A stretch of DNA of 8,466 nucleotides from an uncultured Christensenella sp. (GTDB lineage Bacteria; Bacillota; Clostridia; Christensenellales; Pumilibacteraceae): the NCBI GenBank assembly GCA_910577995.1, contig CAJTND010000029.1, positions 1 through 8,466 on the forward strand, in the 5' to 3' direction. Made by a program: the position numbers and the translations under genes. Each line of letters starts with the position of its first letter. Positions within the stretch are counted from its first letter, which is position 1. Shown here piece by piece: positions 8,427-8,466 of the stretch. The notes beneath the pieces were generated by a model, which saw only the letters and a list, made by a program, of their open reading frames with translations, was not told the DNA's origin and searched no databases.

Positions 8427-8466
8427 CCCTCTCGGGGGAAGTGGCACGAAGTGCCGATAGGGGCTT
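8422..8466. repeat. Double-hairpin intergenic repeat, right copy
   Basis: Stem A is CTTCCCCC (8422-8429), loop TCTC, GGGGGAAG (8434-8441). Stem B is GGCAC (8443-8447), loop GAA, GTGCC (8451-8455). The tail GATAGGGGCTT (8456-8466) is identical to that of the left copy at 42-52. Stem A and the tail are conserved while stem B differs in sequence and length yet still pairs. The window ends exactly at the end of the shared tail. Confidence 0.85.

Noticed and set aside
8253..8447. 64-codon minus-strand open frame in the leuA upstream region
   Set aside because: It is made almost entirely of the two repeat families. Peptides such as CHSERKRR...EILRVAQDD are typical false translations of this repeat.
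8258..8466. CRISPR array
   Set aside because: There are only two identical 23-base copies, a 14-base gap between them, and no regular repeat-spacer pattern or cas gene.
8156..8466. T-box or leucine leader for leuA
   Set aside because: The consensus promoter lies immediately before the ATG, leaving no room for a leader. The upstream region consists of repeats without T-box motifs.

Overview
The window is a chromosomal segment of an uncultured-type Bacillota, most likely a gut Clostridia (Christensenellales-like). This is an inference from four things: G+C-rich DNA (about 55-60% by eye), Gram-positive-style AAGGAGG ribosome sites, a clostridial-type 640-residue aconitase, and short palindromic intergenic repeats of the 'GTCATCCTGAGC...GAAGGATCTC' kind. 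Isoleucine ATA codons are used freely despite the G+C content (for example three in the first 12 codons of typA). I cannot fix the genus.

All six genes lie on the minus strand. In transcription order they are: leuA (8155-6506, 2-isopropylmalate synthase), typA/bipA (6452-4608, ribosome-associated GTPase), a Fic-domain AMP transferase (4586-3987), guaA (3942-2416, GMP synthase), a 110-residue protein of unknown function (2414-2082), and acnA (1991-69, aconitase). The gaps are 53, 21, 44, 1 and 90 bases. I see no terminator between them. The only convincing promoter is in front of leuA, so one long transcript is plausible though unproven.

The ends of the window are repeats. Bases 1-52 and 8422-8466 are two copies, in the same orientation, of one double-hairpin element. 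The region upstream of leuA (8156-8466) has no gene. It holds the leuA promoter, a bipartite palindromic repeat (8258-8348), a 23-bp direct repeat (8367-8389 and 8404-8426), and the right copy of the double-hairpin element. The window may stop at these repeats because an assembly broke there.

The genes are mainly housekeeping: leucine synthesis, guanine nucleotide synthesis, the citrate-to-isocitrate step, and a GTPase linked to ribosome assembly and stress. No new multi-gene defence or mobile system is visible. The points most worth following up are: (1) leuA has a perfect consensus promoter whose predicted start site falls on the A of its ATG, with no ribosome site, suggesting a leaderless mRNA among Shine-Dalgarno-led neighbours; (2) an apparently intact class III Fic AMP transferase with its own C-terminal inhibitory motif sits between typA and guaA; (3) a small unknown protein is tightly coupled to guaA; (4) both repeat families keep their hairpins through compensatory base changes.
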